From contig CP092781.1 of NCBI GenBank assembly GCA_022493055.1, positions 2,728,001 through 2,792,000 on the forward strand: DNA of 64,000 nucleotides, given 5' to 3'. The notes beneath the pieces are model-generated. The model was not told the DNA's origin. It saw nothing but the letters and a program-made list of their open reading frames with translations, and searched no databases. The stretch's first letter is position 1; the number at the start of each line of letters is the position of its first letter. Source of the stretch: Staphylococcus roterodami. GTDB taxonomy: Bacteria > Bacillota > Bacilli > Staphylococcales > Staphylococcaceae. Positions 28,092 to 37,606 of the stretch are shown piece by piece. The translations under genes were made by a program, and so were the position numbers.

Positions 28092-31061
28092 TTATTCTGT
28101 TACGTTACTTTGATCGACTTTTTCTGATACGCGTTTCATCATTGGATCTGTTACAGGTTTTAAAATTAACCCTACAACGAAGAAACCTATACCAAATAAC
28201 GTTAAAATAATTAATTTTGTAATTAATATTTCTGGAACAATGCCTCCTACCGTCTCACGTAAAGAATCAATCGCATACGTAAATGGTAGATATGGTGAAA
28301 TATTTTGGAAAAATTGTGGTGTTGTTTGAATTGGGAATGTTCCACCGCCACCTGCAATTTGTAATACGAGTAATACGATTGCAATAGCCTTACCTGGGTT
28401 ACCAAGTAATGATACGCACGTATATACGATTGAGTTGAAAATAATTGAACAGAAAATCGTTATTAGTACAAATAATACAGGTGATTCAACCCCCGCTTTT
28501 AGAATAAACAAGTCTCCAACTGAAACAATTAGTGCTTGAATCATACCAAGCATGATGAAGAATCCTGCTTTACCTAAAAATATTTGGCGTGTAGTTAAGA
28601 CTGGCTCTAAACTCTTATGTTTATTATCAACTGTTAATAAACTTACCATTAAGAGTGCACCAACCCATACTGACAAGGCAGTATAAAATGGCGTCATACC
28701 AGAACCATAATCCTTAACTGGGAAAACATCAACAGTCTTCTTATTAATTGGGTTTGCAATAATGCCCGCTTGCTTTTTCAAATCATTTTTAAGCGTGTCG
28801 ATTAACTTATCAACCGCATCTTCTTTGTCTAACTTTTTGAAAATTTTATTCGCTTTTTTCAAATCTTTTTCAACATCAGGCAATTTATTTTGTGCAAAAT
28901 CAGCTAAATCTGATAACGCCTTTTTAGCTTGAGGTTGATTTTTATTTAATAATCCCACGGCTTGGTCATAGCCATTCAATAAGGTTGGCAAATTCTTATT
29001 TACACTTGCAGTTGCATTTGTTAATCGTTGTTCCAACTGTGGTAAATCATTACGTACAAAATTAGCCGCTTTTGCTACATCACTTTTCACAGTTGGGAAA
29101 TTCGCTTGTGCTGCTTTAATCGCATTGGTGTATTGTTGTTCAATACTCGGCAATACAGATTGTAACTGATCAACACGCTTTTTACCGCTTTTTAAAATAG
29201 ACTGTCCACTAGTAATAACTTGGTCAATTGTATTTAATTTAGCTTGTACATTTGATAAAGCAGTTTGTCCTTTATTTAATTCATCCATGATACGTTTAGA
29301 TAATGAAACCAAAGTATTATTAAGATCCTTTTTAATATAGTCTCTTAATGACGACAACGATGAGTCTAGTTTTGATAAATTATCTAATACTTTTGTCGCT
29401 TCTGCTGTACCTGAACTACCATTTTTTAGAGCATTACTCAACTGATTAACCAATCTTAACTCTGCATTAACTTGATTATTAGTTTTATTAACCTTTTCAA
29501 TTTCTTTTGAAAGATCAACATTTTCATTCTTCTCTAATTCTTTTAATATATCGATAAATTGCTGATTATATTGCGTAGTGTACTCTAAACGAGACTTTAC
29601 ATTATCAAGCGACTCTTTAAACTCGGATGGATTGTTAGAAGCTAAAATACCATATGCAATATTTCGCAATGATTGCGTATCTTTTTGAGCCGCTTTAGCT
29701 TGTGTATCTAAGTTATTTGATAACGATAATAGCGATTCTGTTAATGCCGCATCCATCGATTTAATGTCTTTATCAGTAATACTTGGTGAGTTCTCGCTAG
29801 CTGTACTCACTTGTGTTGTTTTTATATCTGCTACACTTTGCCCATCCTTTTTCACGTTAGTACTTTGTGGCGCAGTCGCAACAGGCGTATTATTGCCATT
29901 TGGCGTCGTATTTGCTGTAGCATTGTTACTCGATGCATTATTGTTATTAGGTGTTGTTTCTGTTTGATTACTAATTGCAGGCGCACCATTTAATGTCGCA
30001 TTATTAGCTGCATTGTTTTGAGGTAACTGCTGTTGATTTCTGCGATTTAAATCTTGTGCGCGTCGAATAGCTTCTTGATAATCACCAACTCTACCTCTTA
30101 CTTGTGTGACAAAGCCTTTCGCATCATTTAACTGTCCATTGGCTTGATCAATACCTTGACTTGCAATATCCAACCCTTGATTAATTTTAGGGAACTGAGC
30201 TGGTACATCGTTAGCAGCAAAGTTTAATGCTTTTTCAATTTTCGGCATATAGCTATTTAACGCTAAAATTAATTTGGCTTTTTCATTAAGTTGCGGAATA
30301 GCCGAATTGACTTCGTTTAATTTTTTCTGAGCATCTAAAATGTCACCTTTATACTTACCTATATCTCTAAAGTCATTAGCATATTTATCTAAGTCAGTTT
30401 GATGATTATTTAAATACACGATTTTACTCGCAAAATCATTTATTTTAGGTAATGCTTTATCTGCAGAATATACAGCATTTTTTATTTTATTAATCGTCGG
30501 TACATTTTCTTCAATTGTTAATCCAGCTTTATTCGCTTCTTCTAATAATGCACGTGTTACCGTTTTATTAAATTGCTCATTTGCTTTTTCAACAACAACT
30601 GACGATCCAGTGTCAGTTAATTTTGATGCAACCGCATTAATCTTTTGATTCACTTTAAATTCAACGTCTGCTTTTTGAGGTTGTTTTCGTAAGGTTCCCG
30701 TAATTTCATGTGTGAATTTAGATGGGATATAAATACCTGCAAAATATTTCCCCATTTTTATCTCATGGTCAGCTTTTTCTCTACTAACAAACTGCCAATC
30801 AAAACTTTTGTTTTTCTTGAGGGAATTAACCATTGTATTACCAACGTTGACTTTCTTCCCCCTGATTGTGTCGCCTTTATCTTCATTAACAACTGCGACT
30901 TTTATGTGTCCGGTATTACCATATGGATCCCACATTGCCCATAAGTTAAACCACGCGTAAAATGATGGTAAAATAGCTAGTCCTGCTAAGATAATCCACA
31001 CTGCTGGTGTTTTAGCTACTTTTTTCAGATCCATTCTAAATAATTTAAATGCGTTCTTCAT
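28092..31061 (-). CDS. YhgE/Pip-family membrane protein
   Basis: 989-aa membrane protein of the YhgE/Pip family, related to phage-infection protein and to EsaA of the type VII system. One helix near the N-terminus (about 17-37), then a very long extracellular region (about 40-760) of coiled helices with an Asn/Thr-rich disordered insert (about 350-420), then an ABC-2-like block of five or six helices (about 790-975) with GGGGTFPIQTTPQFFQNISP. The start is MKNAFKLFRMDL with GGAG seven bases upstream. It stands alone, convergent with manA and divergent from the hydrolase. Function in staphylococci unknown; the helical stalk suggests a surface receptor or secretion accessory. Confidence 0.85.
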   Translation of the reverse strand: MKNAFKLFRMDLKKVAKTPAVWIILAGLAILPSFYAWFNLWAMWDPYGNTGHIKVAVVNEDKGDTIRGKKVNVGNTMVNSLKKNKSFDWQFVSREKADHEIKMGKYFAGIYIPSKFTHEITGTLRKQPQKADVEFKVNQKINAVASKLTDTGSSVVVEKANEQFNKTVTRALLEEANKAGLTIEENVPTINKIKNAVYSADKALPKINDFASKIVYLNNHQTDLDKYANDFRDIGKYKGDILDAQKKLNEVNSAIPQLNEKAKLILALNSYMPKIEKALNFAANDVPAQFPKINQGLDIASQGIDQANGQLNDAKGFVTQVRGRVGDYQEAIRRAQDLNRRNQQQLPQNNAANNATLNGAPAISNQTETTPNNNNASSNNATANTTPNGNNTPVATAPQSTNVKKDGQSVADIKTTQVSTASENSPSITDKDIKSMDAALTESLLSLSNNLDTQAKAAQKDTQSLRNIAYGILASNNPSEFKESLDNVKSRLEYTTQYNQQFIDILKELEKNENVDLSKEIEKVNKTNNQVNAELRLVNQLSNALKNGSSGTAEATKVLDNLSKLDSSLSSLRDYIKKDLNNTLVSLSKRIMDELNKGQTALSNVQAKLNTIDQVITSGQSILKSGKKRVDQLQSVLPSIEQQYTNAIKAAQANFPTVKSDVAKAANFVRNDLPQLEQRLTNATASVNKNLPTLLNGYDQAVGLLNKNQPQAKKALSDLADFAQNKLPDVEKDLKKANKIFKKLDKEDAVDKLIDTLKNDLKKQAGIIANPINKKTVDVFPVKDYGSGMTPFYTALSVWVGALLMVSLLTVDNKHKSLEPVLTTRQIFLGKAGFFIMLGMIQALIVSVGDLFILKAGVESPVLFVLITIFCSIIFNSIVYTCVSLLGNPGKAIAIVLLVLQIAGGGGTFPIQTTPQFFQNISPYLPFTYAIDSLRETVGGIVPEILITKLIILTLFGIGFFVVGLILKPVTDPMMKRVSEKVDQSNVTE

Positions 31062-31271
31062 TGTCACACTCCTAAATAGGAATTATTCATATTTTTTATA
31101 TATTTTTTGTAAATTAATTTATTTTTGCGTTGTGAATTAGTATAATCAGTTTATTGGGAGATATATTGTTGATTGATACCTATCAACTACTTTCAGCATA
31201 CGATAAATTATAACAAATCATAATTTATTATCACACTTAATTATCATATTTTTCAAGGGAGAATGCGTAAT

Positions 31272-33146
31272 ATGCCTAAAAATAAAGTTTTAATATATTT
31301 GCTATCAACTACGCTCGTATTACCTACTTTAGTTTCCCCTACCGCTTATGCTGACACACCAAAAAATGATACTACAGCTAAGACAACGACAACTCATGAT
31401 TCGAAAAAATCTAATGATGTTGAAACTTCAAAGGATTCTACAAGTAAAAATACTGATGCTGATAAAGCCGAAGCAAAACAATCTGACAATAATAACACAA
31501 GCAAACACGACACTAGTGATTCAAAAGATAAGAAATTAGAGGATAGTAATTCAAATTCAGATAACATCATAGATTTTATTTATAAAAATTTGCCTCAATC
31601 GAACTTTAATCAATTATTTAATAAAAACAAATATGATGACAATTTTTCATTAACGACTTTAATCCAAAATTTATTCAATTTGAAGTCGGATGTTTCTGAC
31701 TATGAACAACCTCGTAATAATGAAAGTACATCTGATGATTCAAATAAAAACAGTGATAGCTCAGCTAAAAATGAACCTGCCTCTAAATCTTCAAAACAAG
31801 ATAAAGTGGACAGTAAAAAAGCCACTACAACGAATGATGGAAAGCAAGGTACATCAAATAAGCAAGCAGATTCACAAAAGTCAAATCAATCGAATGACAA
31901 GCCGACTAACGACAATAATGCGAATCAGAAATCTTCATCAACAAATGATCAATCTATGTCAGATTCGGCATTAGACTCTATTTTAGATCAGTACAGTGAA
32001 GATGCTAAAAAAACTCAAAAGGATTATGCATCACAATCAAAAAAAGAAAAAGATGCAAAACCTAAAACGTCTAATCCACAGTTACCATCGAAAGATGATT
32101 TGAAGCATAAATCTAAACCAGCACAATCATTTAACAAAGACGTTAATAAAAATGATACACGTGCAACGTCTTTATTTGAAACGGATCCAAATGCATCTAA
32201 TAACAGTGACACAGGTCAATTTAATGTTGTTGACTCTAAAGACACACGTAAATTTGTAAAATCAATCGCCGAAGACGCACACCGTATAGGTCAAGATAAT
32301 GATATCTATGCGTCTGTGATGATTGCCCAAGCAATCTTAGAATCTGATTCAGGTCGCAGTGCTTTAGCTAAATCACCAAATCATAACTTATTTGGTATTA
32401 AAGGTGCTTTTGAAGGTAACTCAGTTTCATTTAATACATTAGAAGCTGATGGAAACCAATTATATAGTATTAATGCTGGATTTAGAAAATATCCAAGTAC
32501 TAAAGAATCGCTAAAAGATTACTCTAACCTTATTAAAAAAGGTATTGATGGAAATGCAGATATCTATAAACCAACTTGGAAATCAGAAGCTGATTCATAT
32601 AAAGATGCCACAGCACACCTATCAAAAACATATGCAACAGATCCAAATTATGCTAAAAAATTAAACAGCATTATTAAACACTATCAATTGGCTAAGTTTG
32701 ACGACGAACGTATGCCTGATTTAGATAAGTATGAACGTTCTATTAATGATGATGATAGTTCATCAGATGAATTCAAACCATTCCGCGAAGTGTCTGACAG
32801 CATGCCATATCCACATGGTCAATGTACATGGTATGTATATAACCGTATGAAACAATTCGGTTCATCTATCTCAGGAGATTTAGGAGATGCACATAATTGG
32901 AATAACCGTGCTGAATATCGTGATTATCAAGTAAGCCATACGCCTAAACGTCATTCTGCTGTAGTATTCGAAGCAGGACAATTTGGTGCAGATCAACAAT
33001 ACGGTCATGTTGCGTTCGTTGAGAAAGTTAACAGTGATGGTTCTATCGTTATTTCAGAATCAAATGTTAAAGGCTTAGGAATCATATCTTATCGAACAAT
33101 TAACGCAGAAGCAGCCGAAGAGTTGTCATATATTACTGGTAAATAA
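31272..33146 (+). CDS. Secreted peptidoglycan hydrolase: glucosaminidase plus CHAP amidase/endopeptidase
   Basis: 624-aa exported cell-wall hydrolase. Signal peptide (about 1-28, cleaved near AYA-DT). A long low-complexity N-terminal region (S, N, D, K, T; about 30-310) is followed by a glucosaminidase domain (about 320-475) with AILESDSGRSALA, whose Glu is the likely catalytic acid, and NLFGIKG. At the C-terminus is a CHAP domain (about 505-624) with the catalytic Cys in GQCTWYVYNR and His in YGHVAFVEKV. I use the second ATG (MPKNKVLIY), ten bases after AGGGAG; the first is only two bases away. No wall anchor or LysM seen. A likely role is daughter-cell separation or wall remodelling. S. aureus has an orthologue at this spot, to which I recall the name scaH being given, but I am not certain. 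Confidence 0.88.
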   Translation: MPKNKVLIYLLSTTLVLPTLVSPTAYADTPKNDTTAKTTTTHDSKKSNDVETSKDSTSKNTDADKAEAKQSDNNNTSKHDTSDSKDKKLEDSNSNSDNIIDFIYKNLPQSNFNQLFNKNKYDDNFSLTTLIQNLFNLKSDVSDYEQPRNNESTSDDSNKNSDSSAKNEPASKSSKQDKVDSKKATTTNDGKQGTSNKQADSQKSNQSNDKPTNDNNANQKSSSTNDQSMSDSALDSILDQYSEDAKKTQKDYASQSKKEKDAKPKTSNPQLPSKDDLKHKSKPAQSFNKDVNKNDTRATSLFETDPNASNNSDTGQFNVVDSKDTRKFVKSIAEDAHRIGQDNDIYASVMIAQAILESDSGRSALAKSPNHNLFGIKGAFEGNSVSFNTLEADGNQLYSINAGFRKYPSTKESLKDYSNLIKKGIDGNADIYKPTWKSEADSYKDATAHLSKTYATDPNYAKKLNSIIKHYQLAKFDDERMPDLDKYERSINDDDSSSDEFKPFREVSDSMPYPHGQCTWYVYNRMKQFGSSISGDLGDAHNWNNRAEYRDYQVSHTPKRHSAVVFEAGQFGADQQYGHVAFVEKVNSDGSIVISESNVKGLGIISYRTINAEAAEELSYITGK

Positions 33147-33196
33147 TTATCTTATGATAATAAATGTTCTACTATTCTAACTGAACACAAAAAATT

Positions 33197-33278
33197 TAAC
33201 CCGAGACATTCTATCTTGATATGCTCCCTTCAAAGTCTACTTGACTAGGTGCAGTTCAATTTCAATGTTCTCGGGTTA
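33197..33278. terminator. Long hairpin or element remnant after the hydrolase gene
   Basis: TAACCCGAGACATT (33197-33210) pairs with AATGTTCTCGGGTTA (33264-33278) with one bulge, followed by ATTTTTAT. The 53-base inner segment is conserved-looking and unlike the neighbouring AT-rich DNA. It can act as a terminator for the plus-strand gene. The large insert in the loop is unusual for a terminator and suggests a small repeat element. The gap 33147-33406 holds no gene. Confidence 0.55.
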
Positions 33279-33406
33279 TTTTTATAACATTTTTAATTCA
33301 AATGTATCTGGAAACATACACTTAATAGCGTATCCATCCTAAGCATCATAGAAATATTAAATACTTCTAACATACTACTATTATATTTTAAATAAATATT
33401 GTGTAA

Positions 33407-33970
33407 TTATGACAAACTACTTTTCCATGATTCTACAGATTCAATATCGCATGAGCGCGTTAAAATTTGCTCTATTATGAAATCATGTTTATCATCTGAT
33501 CTATCACCAACAGCATCTTCTAAAATGGTAATGTAGTAATCTTTATCTACACTTTCCAATGCCGTACTTAAAACTGCGCCACTCGTAGACACACCTGTTA
33601 GTACTAGATGATTAATGTCGTTTGCGCGCAAAAAGACTTCTAGATAACTACCTGTAAAGGCACTGAAACGTCGTTTTGAAATAATAGGTTCATCTTCCAA
33701 TGGTTCCAATGCTTCAAGAATTCGTGTTGACGCATCTGTTTCAGTAATTGCATAACCTTGTGCTTTAATCGTTGAAAATACTTTATTACTCGATGAGACG
33801 TCATTAAAATTTTTATCTAATACTAAACGTATGAAAATAACAGGTATTCGGTGTTGTCGTGCTGCTTCAATCGCTCGTTGATTCGCTTTAATAATATTAT
33901 TAATTCTAGGTACACTACTTGCTATACCTTCTTGCATATCCAAAACTAATAACGCGGTTTTTCGAGACAT
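33407..33970 (-). CDS. Isochorismatase-family cysteine hydrolase
   Basis: 187-aa hydrolase. Conserved Asp in LLVLDMQEG (near residue 11), Lys in IISKRRFSAF (near 97), and a segment VLTGVSTSGAVLSTALES in which the family's nucleophilic Cys (usually GV.T..CV) is replaced by Ser-Gly. Loss of that Cys makes classic nicotinamidase/isochorismatase activity doubtful; it may hydrolyse an ester or be a non-catalytic relative. I use the ATG giving MSRKTALLVL (GGAG seven bases upstream). No operon partner: sasF lies convergent-free downstream on the same strand. Confidence 0.82.
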   Translation of the reverse strand: MSRKTALLVLDMQEGIASSVPRINNIIKANQRAIEAARQHRIPVIFIRLVLDKNFNDVSSSNKVFSTIKAQGYAITETDASTRILEALEPLEDEPIISKRRFSAFTGSYLEVFLRANDINHLVLTGVSTSGAVLSTALESVDKDYYITILEDAVGDRSDDKHDFIIEQILTRSCDIESVESWKSSLS

Positions 33971-34137
33971 CTTCATTCTCCTTTACTTATGTAATTCCAA
34001 GGCGATAATTTCATTATAACTTTAAAATGACGGACAATCTAATCTTTGCAACTTGCATACTTTTAATAATAAATTAAGAGGGAATCAAGACACCCACAAC
34101 TCAAATAGTTATGTGCATGCTGCTCCCCCCAATATGA

Positions 34138-36033
34138 TTATGCTTTACATTTTACTTTCTTGCGTCGTGACATCCAAATCATTAACAAACCGAATGCTCC
34201 AACAACTACAGCTATCTGTACCCAATGTTGTTTTAATGTTTCCCCTGCTTTAGGTAACGATACATTACCATCATCGTTTAATAAACCACTCAATAAACCA
34301 TTCCCTTTACCTAGTGTTAAAGTTTTTTCAGGTTTAGGTGTTGGTATGTCTGGAATACTATCTAATAAATTTGACCCTTGATTCAAAAGTCTTGATAATT
34401 TATCCAAGTCCGATGATTTACCACTTTTGTTCAATCGATCTAATAGACTCGGACGGTTTAAAATTGGTGAAAAAATATAATCTAAATCTTTTTTAGCTTG
34501 ATTAAGTCGTTTTTGTAAATTCAATAAGTCATCAGCTTTACCCGCTAATGCTGATTTAACCAATTTTAATATTTTATTTTGATCTGTTTCCATTTTAGTA
34601 ATTAAATCGGCCAATAATTTTGCCTTTTGTTGTTCGATACGTGTTGCTAAAATTGTTTCAATAGCTCGTTTTTTATCTTTTGCATTATTCAATATCGCTT
34701 TTAGAATATCATCTGAAGACGTATCTCCAGTTGATGCAAAATACTTTTTCAATTGTTCAATAATTTGTTGATTTGATAATCCTTTATTTATCCATTCCTT
34801 AGCCAATTTATCGGCTTCTGTCTTACCTAATTTAGTTTGCAATATTTGAGATAACAAAGCCTTTTTATCTTTAGATTGTTCAACCATGGTTGTTAATATG
34901 TCATCACTTGTTGTCAATGATAATCGATCAATGTTACGAGTAATTTGATCAGCAATTTGTTGGTCTGTCTGACCTTTCAATTGTATCGTTTTCAATATTT
35001 TGTCAGCTTCGTCTTTATTAAATACATTTTCTAAAATCGTTTTCGTCGCAGCCTTTTTATCCTTAGTCTGTGCAAGTTGATCTAAAATTATACTACGCTG
35101 ATTTTTAATACGCTCTTTTGTCTTATCTACTTCGTTCAGTAAATCAGCTTTTTGACTTTTAGAAAGTGACGTATCTGCAATACGTTGATCTAATGATTTT
35201 AAAGCTTTCAATTTATTAAATGTATAGTGCTTTGTTTGTGTGTCACCCTTAGCCAAACGTTCAATCATGGCATGATTTATTTTGTCACTTCCTTGCAATT
35301 TGTCCGTGAGCCGATTATCATGACTTTGATTTTCTTCACTAGAAATGACTTCATTTAAAATTCCCTGACTAGTGTTACCTTTATTTAAATCAGGATGATT
35401 AATTGTTGCAGTCATTGATGCGTCTTTTGATTTGTCTGATTCATGGTTATTCACTTTATGAGTTTTTTGATTAAAATGATTCAAATCTGCCAATGCTTGA
35501 TCTACCATAGCTTCATCATTAGTATGGTTAGATTCTTTACCGTTATTTGAAATGAATGTTGACGCATCATTCTTTAATACATCGTGTTTTGATGCAGCAT
35601 TTAGTTGACCCTTATCAACCTTTGAAGACAATTCATTCAAATCTGTTAACAATTGATCCAAGTTCTTATCTAAATCACGTTGTTTATCTGTTTCAATGCT
35701 TACACCTTTTTGCGACTTACCCTCTACATCTTTGGCACGCTTTAAAATATCATCTATTTGTGATGCCGATTTTGCCTGATTTAATTGTTCTTTATAATTT
35801 TCTTTCGTCTCAGCCGACAACTGAGTTAACTGTTGAATCTGATGTTTTGCTTGTTCAAGTTTATCTAATAAATCTTGTTTAGCTAATCTGTCATTTGTAG
35901 AAACTGTATCATTTTCCGTTGCAGCTTCTGCAAAATAGGGTATGGTATTCGTCAGCATAATGCTACTCACCATTATTGCTGAGCAAGACAATTTCACATA
36001 AAATCGAAATGGTTTTCCTCGATATATAGCCAT
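34138..36033 (-). CDS. sasF: Surface protein SasF with LPKAG sorting signal
   Basis: 631-aa wall-anchored protein. Signal peptide (about 1-38, cleaved near AEA-AT). Low-complexity helical N-terminal half (Lys, Asp, Ser, Gln) followed by repeated helical modules of the type DKKxAxxxIL...DQxIADQITR / DKKALLSQILQTKLGKxEADKLA (about 310-470). C-terminal sorting signal LPKAG (Ala in place of Thr of LPXTG), then a membrane helix and SRRKK. In S. aureus SasF has been linked to resistance to unsaturated free fatty acids such as linoleic acid. GGAG lies seven bases before ATG 36033; the upstream TTG is less likely. Many substitutions relative to S. aureus SasF. Confidence 0.9.
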   Translation of the reverse strand: MAIYRGKPFRFYVKLSCSAIMVSSIMLTNTIPYFAEAATENDTVSTNDRLAKQDLLDKLEQAKHQIQQLTQLSAETKENYKEQLNQAKSASQIDDILKRAKDVEGKSQKGVSIETDKQRDLDKNLDQLLTDLNELSSKVDKGQLNAASKHDVLKNDASTFISNNGKESNHTNDEAMVDQALADLNHFNQKTHKVNNHESDKSKDASMTATINHPDLNKGNTSQGILNEVISSEENQSHDNRLTDKLQGSDKINHAMIERLAKGDTQTKHYTFNKLKALKSLDQRIADTSLSKSQKADLLNEVDKTKERIKNQRSIILDQLAQTKDKKAATKTILENVFNKDEADKILKTIQLKGQTDQQIADQITRNIDRLSLTTSDDILTTMVEQSKDKKALLSQILQTKLGKTEADKLAKEWINKGLSNQQIIEQLKKYFASTGDTSSDDILKAILNNAKDKKRAIETILATRIEQQKAKLLADLITKMETDQNKILKLVKSALAGKADDLLNLQKRLNQAKKDLDYIFSPILNRPSLLDRLNKSGKSSDLDKLSRLLNQGSNLLDSIPDIPTPKPEKTLTLGKGNGLLSGLLNDDGNVSLPKAGETLKQHWVQIAVVVGAFGLLMIWMSRRKKVKCKA

Positions 36034-36185
36034 CAACTTACTCCTCTCTCACTTATTCCCTTAAAAGAATTACATATCATTATATACCAATTTATAAGAA
36101 ATTTACACATATCTATTCATCAATTAATATGTAAGCGATGTTAGTTCTATTATTTAAAATGCCTGTGCATCAAATACAATATAAA

Positions 36186-36217
36186 ATGGGCTACATTGGG
36201 TTATTTATGCGCCCATT
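36186..36217 (-). terminator. Terminator of the accessory Sec operon
   Basis: AATGGGC on the minus strand pairs with GCCCATT across about 17 bases and is followed by TTAT-rich sequence. It stands about 35 bases past the gtfB stop. The stem is short, so this is moderate evidence. Confidence 0.5.
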
Positions 36218-36250
36218 CCTTCGTCATATTCTAGGTAACAACTTTATACT

Positions 36251-37606
36251 CTATTTATCTAGTGCTTGTTTAAAAATGCTTTCAAATTGCTCAAGTGTAA
36301 CTTCATGTGCTTGCGCTTTTTGAGTCATCAATGCATTGTGAAAATCTTGATGGTGTTTCAACTTTTCTAACATTTTAATTAACTTATCATTGGCAATTTC
36401 ACCATCGCCTATATGTTCAAATAAATGCTCTGATGGTGTTACCTTAGTATTGTGTGCTGTTTGCTGATACCCTAGAATTAACAACTCATGGTCAAATGCT
36501 CGTTGAACTGCATTCAATATTTCATTACTTTCATTAATATCAAGATATATATCACATAATTGATAAAGTTCATTAACCATAGCCATATTAATTGAAGGAT
36601 ATAGATAAACATTTGCATATTGATCATAATGCATTAACTTTGGAGACATCTCAGTAATAGCAGCAATATGAAACTTAAACTCTGGCAATGTTTCAACTAA
36701 TGACCTGATGTTACGAAGTTGATCTGAATTTGTTAATATTAATATTTCTTTAGCATAACGAGTACGACTTTGGTAATTATATAAATAGCCACCTTTAAAA
36801 ACACGCGATTTAACTTTATTATCTGCTACACTCATAATTGTTTCATATTCTTCTTTATCTGGAATAATAATGTTACAATCCCGCTTCATATCGCCTCTAC
36901 ACATCAATTGCATATTTCCTGGGACATTACCTCGACACTCTTCTTGCCATACTAAAACATCACGACCATAATTCGGCAAATTATATATCACTGAAAATGG
37001 TAATGCTAATGAATTAATGACAAAATGATGACCCGCAACATTTAACTGTTTTATAAAAAACAATGCAAATGAGAGTTTTGATGGGAAAAAGTAAGACTTT
37101 CCTTGCCAGTCTAATATGACATCAGACGTAACAAAGTTTTCATAAATCACTTCTTTACCATCAGCTGTCATATATTTTTTCAAAATAGCCTTATGGTTTA
37201 TATCAAAAATTGTTTGGGCAAATTTAACGCCATGCTTAGAGTAATGGTCAACAAATCGTACGCGCTGTTGTTCATCGTACCATTCTACACGATGAACAAT
37301 TCTAGGTTTTTCAGCACTTTGATAAAATATTTTACCTCGAACACGCCCCATATCTGTAATCACAGCTGAATTATTATTACCTTTAATTTCCCAAAACGTA
37401 GGTACATTTATCTGATTAAAAAATCGTGGTGTCGTATTTTCAAAATTTTGAGTCCCCGCAAAAAATCGATATGGTGTAATAATCTCATCTGGTAAAAAGC
37501 CATTGTCATTCAATACAATTGTTAAATCATCTTCCAATGTGCTTGCTATAAAAGATTGATAAAGTTTACGTGAATTGTCATTAAAATGATCGAATAATTT
37601 AATCAT
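36251..37606 (-). CDS. gtfB: Accessory Sec glycosyltransferase stabiliser GtfB
   Basis: GtfB (451 aa) forms a complex with GtfA in which GtfA transfers GlcNAc to Ser/Thr of the serine-rich adhesin, and GtfB recognises the acceptor and helps stability. The protein has the extended N-terminal acceptor-binding region (about 1-200) and a weaker Rossmann-type C-terminal part without a clear nucleotide-sugar EX7E motif, as expected for the non-catalytic partner. It overlaps gtfA by 8 bp and ends the operon. Confidence 0.9.
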   Translation of the reverse strand: MIKLFDHFNDNSRKLYQSFIASTLEDDLTIVLNDNGFLPDEIITPYRFFAGTQNFENTTPRFFNQINVPTFWEIKGNNNSAVITDMGRVRGKIFYQSAEKPRIVHRVEWYDEQQRVRFVDHYSKHGVKFAQTIFDINHKAILKKYMTADGKEVIYENFVTSDVILDWQGKSYFFPSKLSFALFFIKQLNVAGHHFVINSLALPFSVIYNLPNYGRDVLVWQEECRGNVPGNMQLMCRGDMKRDCNIIIPDKEEYETIMSVADNKVKSRVFKGGYLYNYQSRTRYAKEILILTNSDQLRNIRSLVETLPEFKFHIAAITEMSPKLMHYDQYANVYLYPSINMAMVNELYQLCDIYLDINESNEILNAVQRAFDHELLILGYQQTAHNTKVTPSEHLFEHIGDGEIANDKLIKMLEKLKHHQDFHNALMTQKAQAHEVTLEQFESIFKQALDK

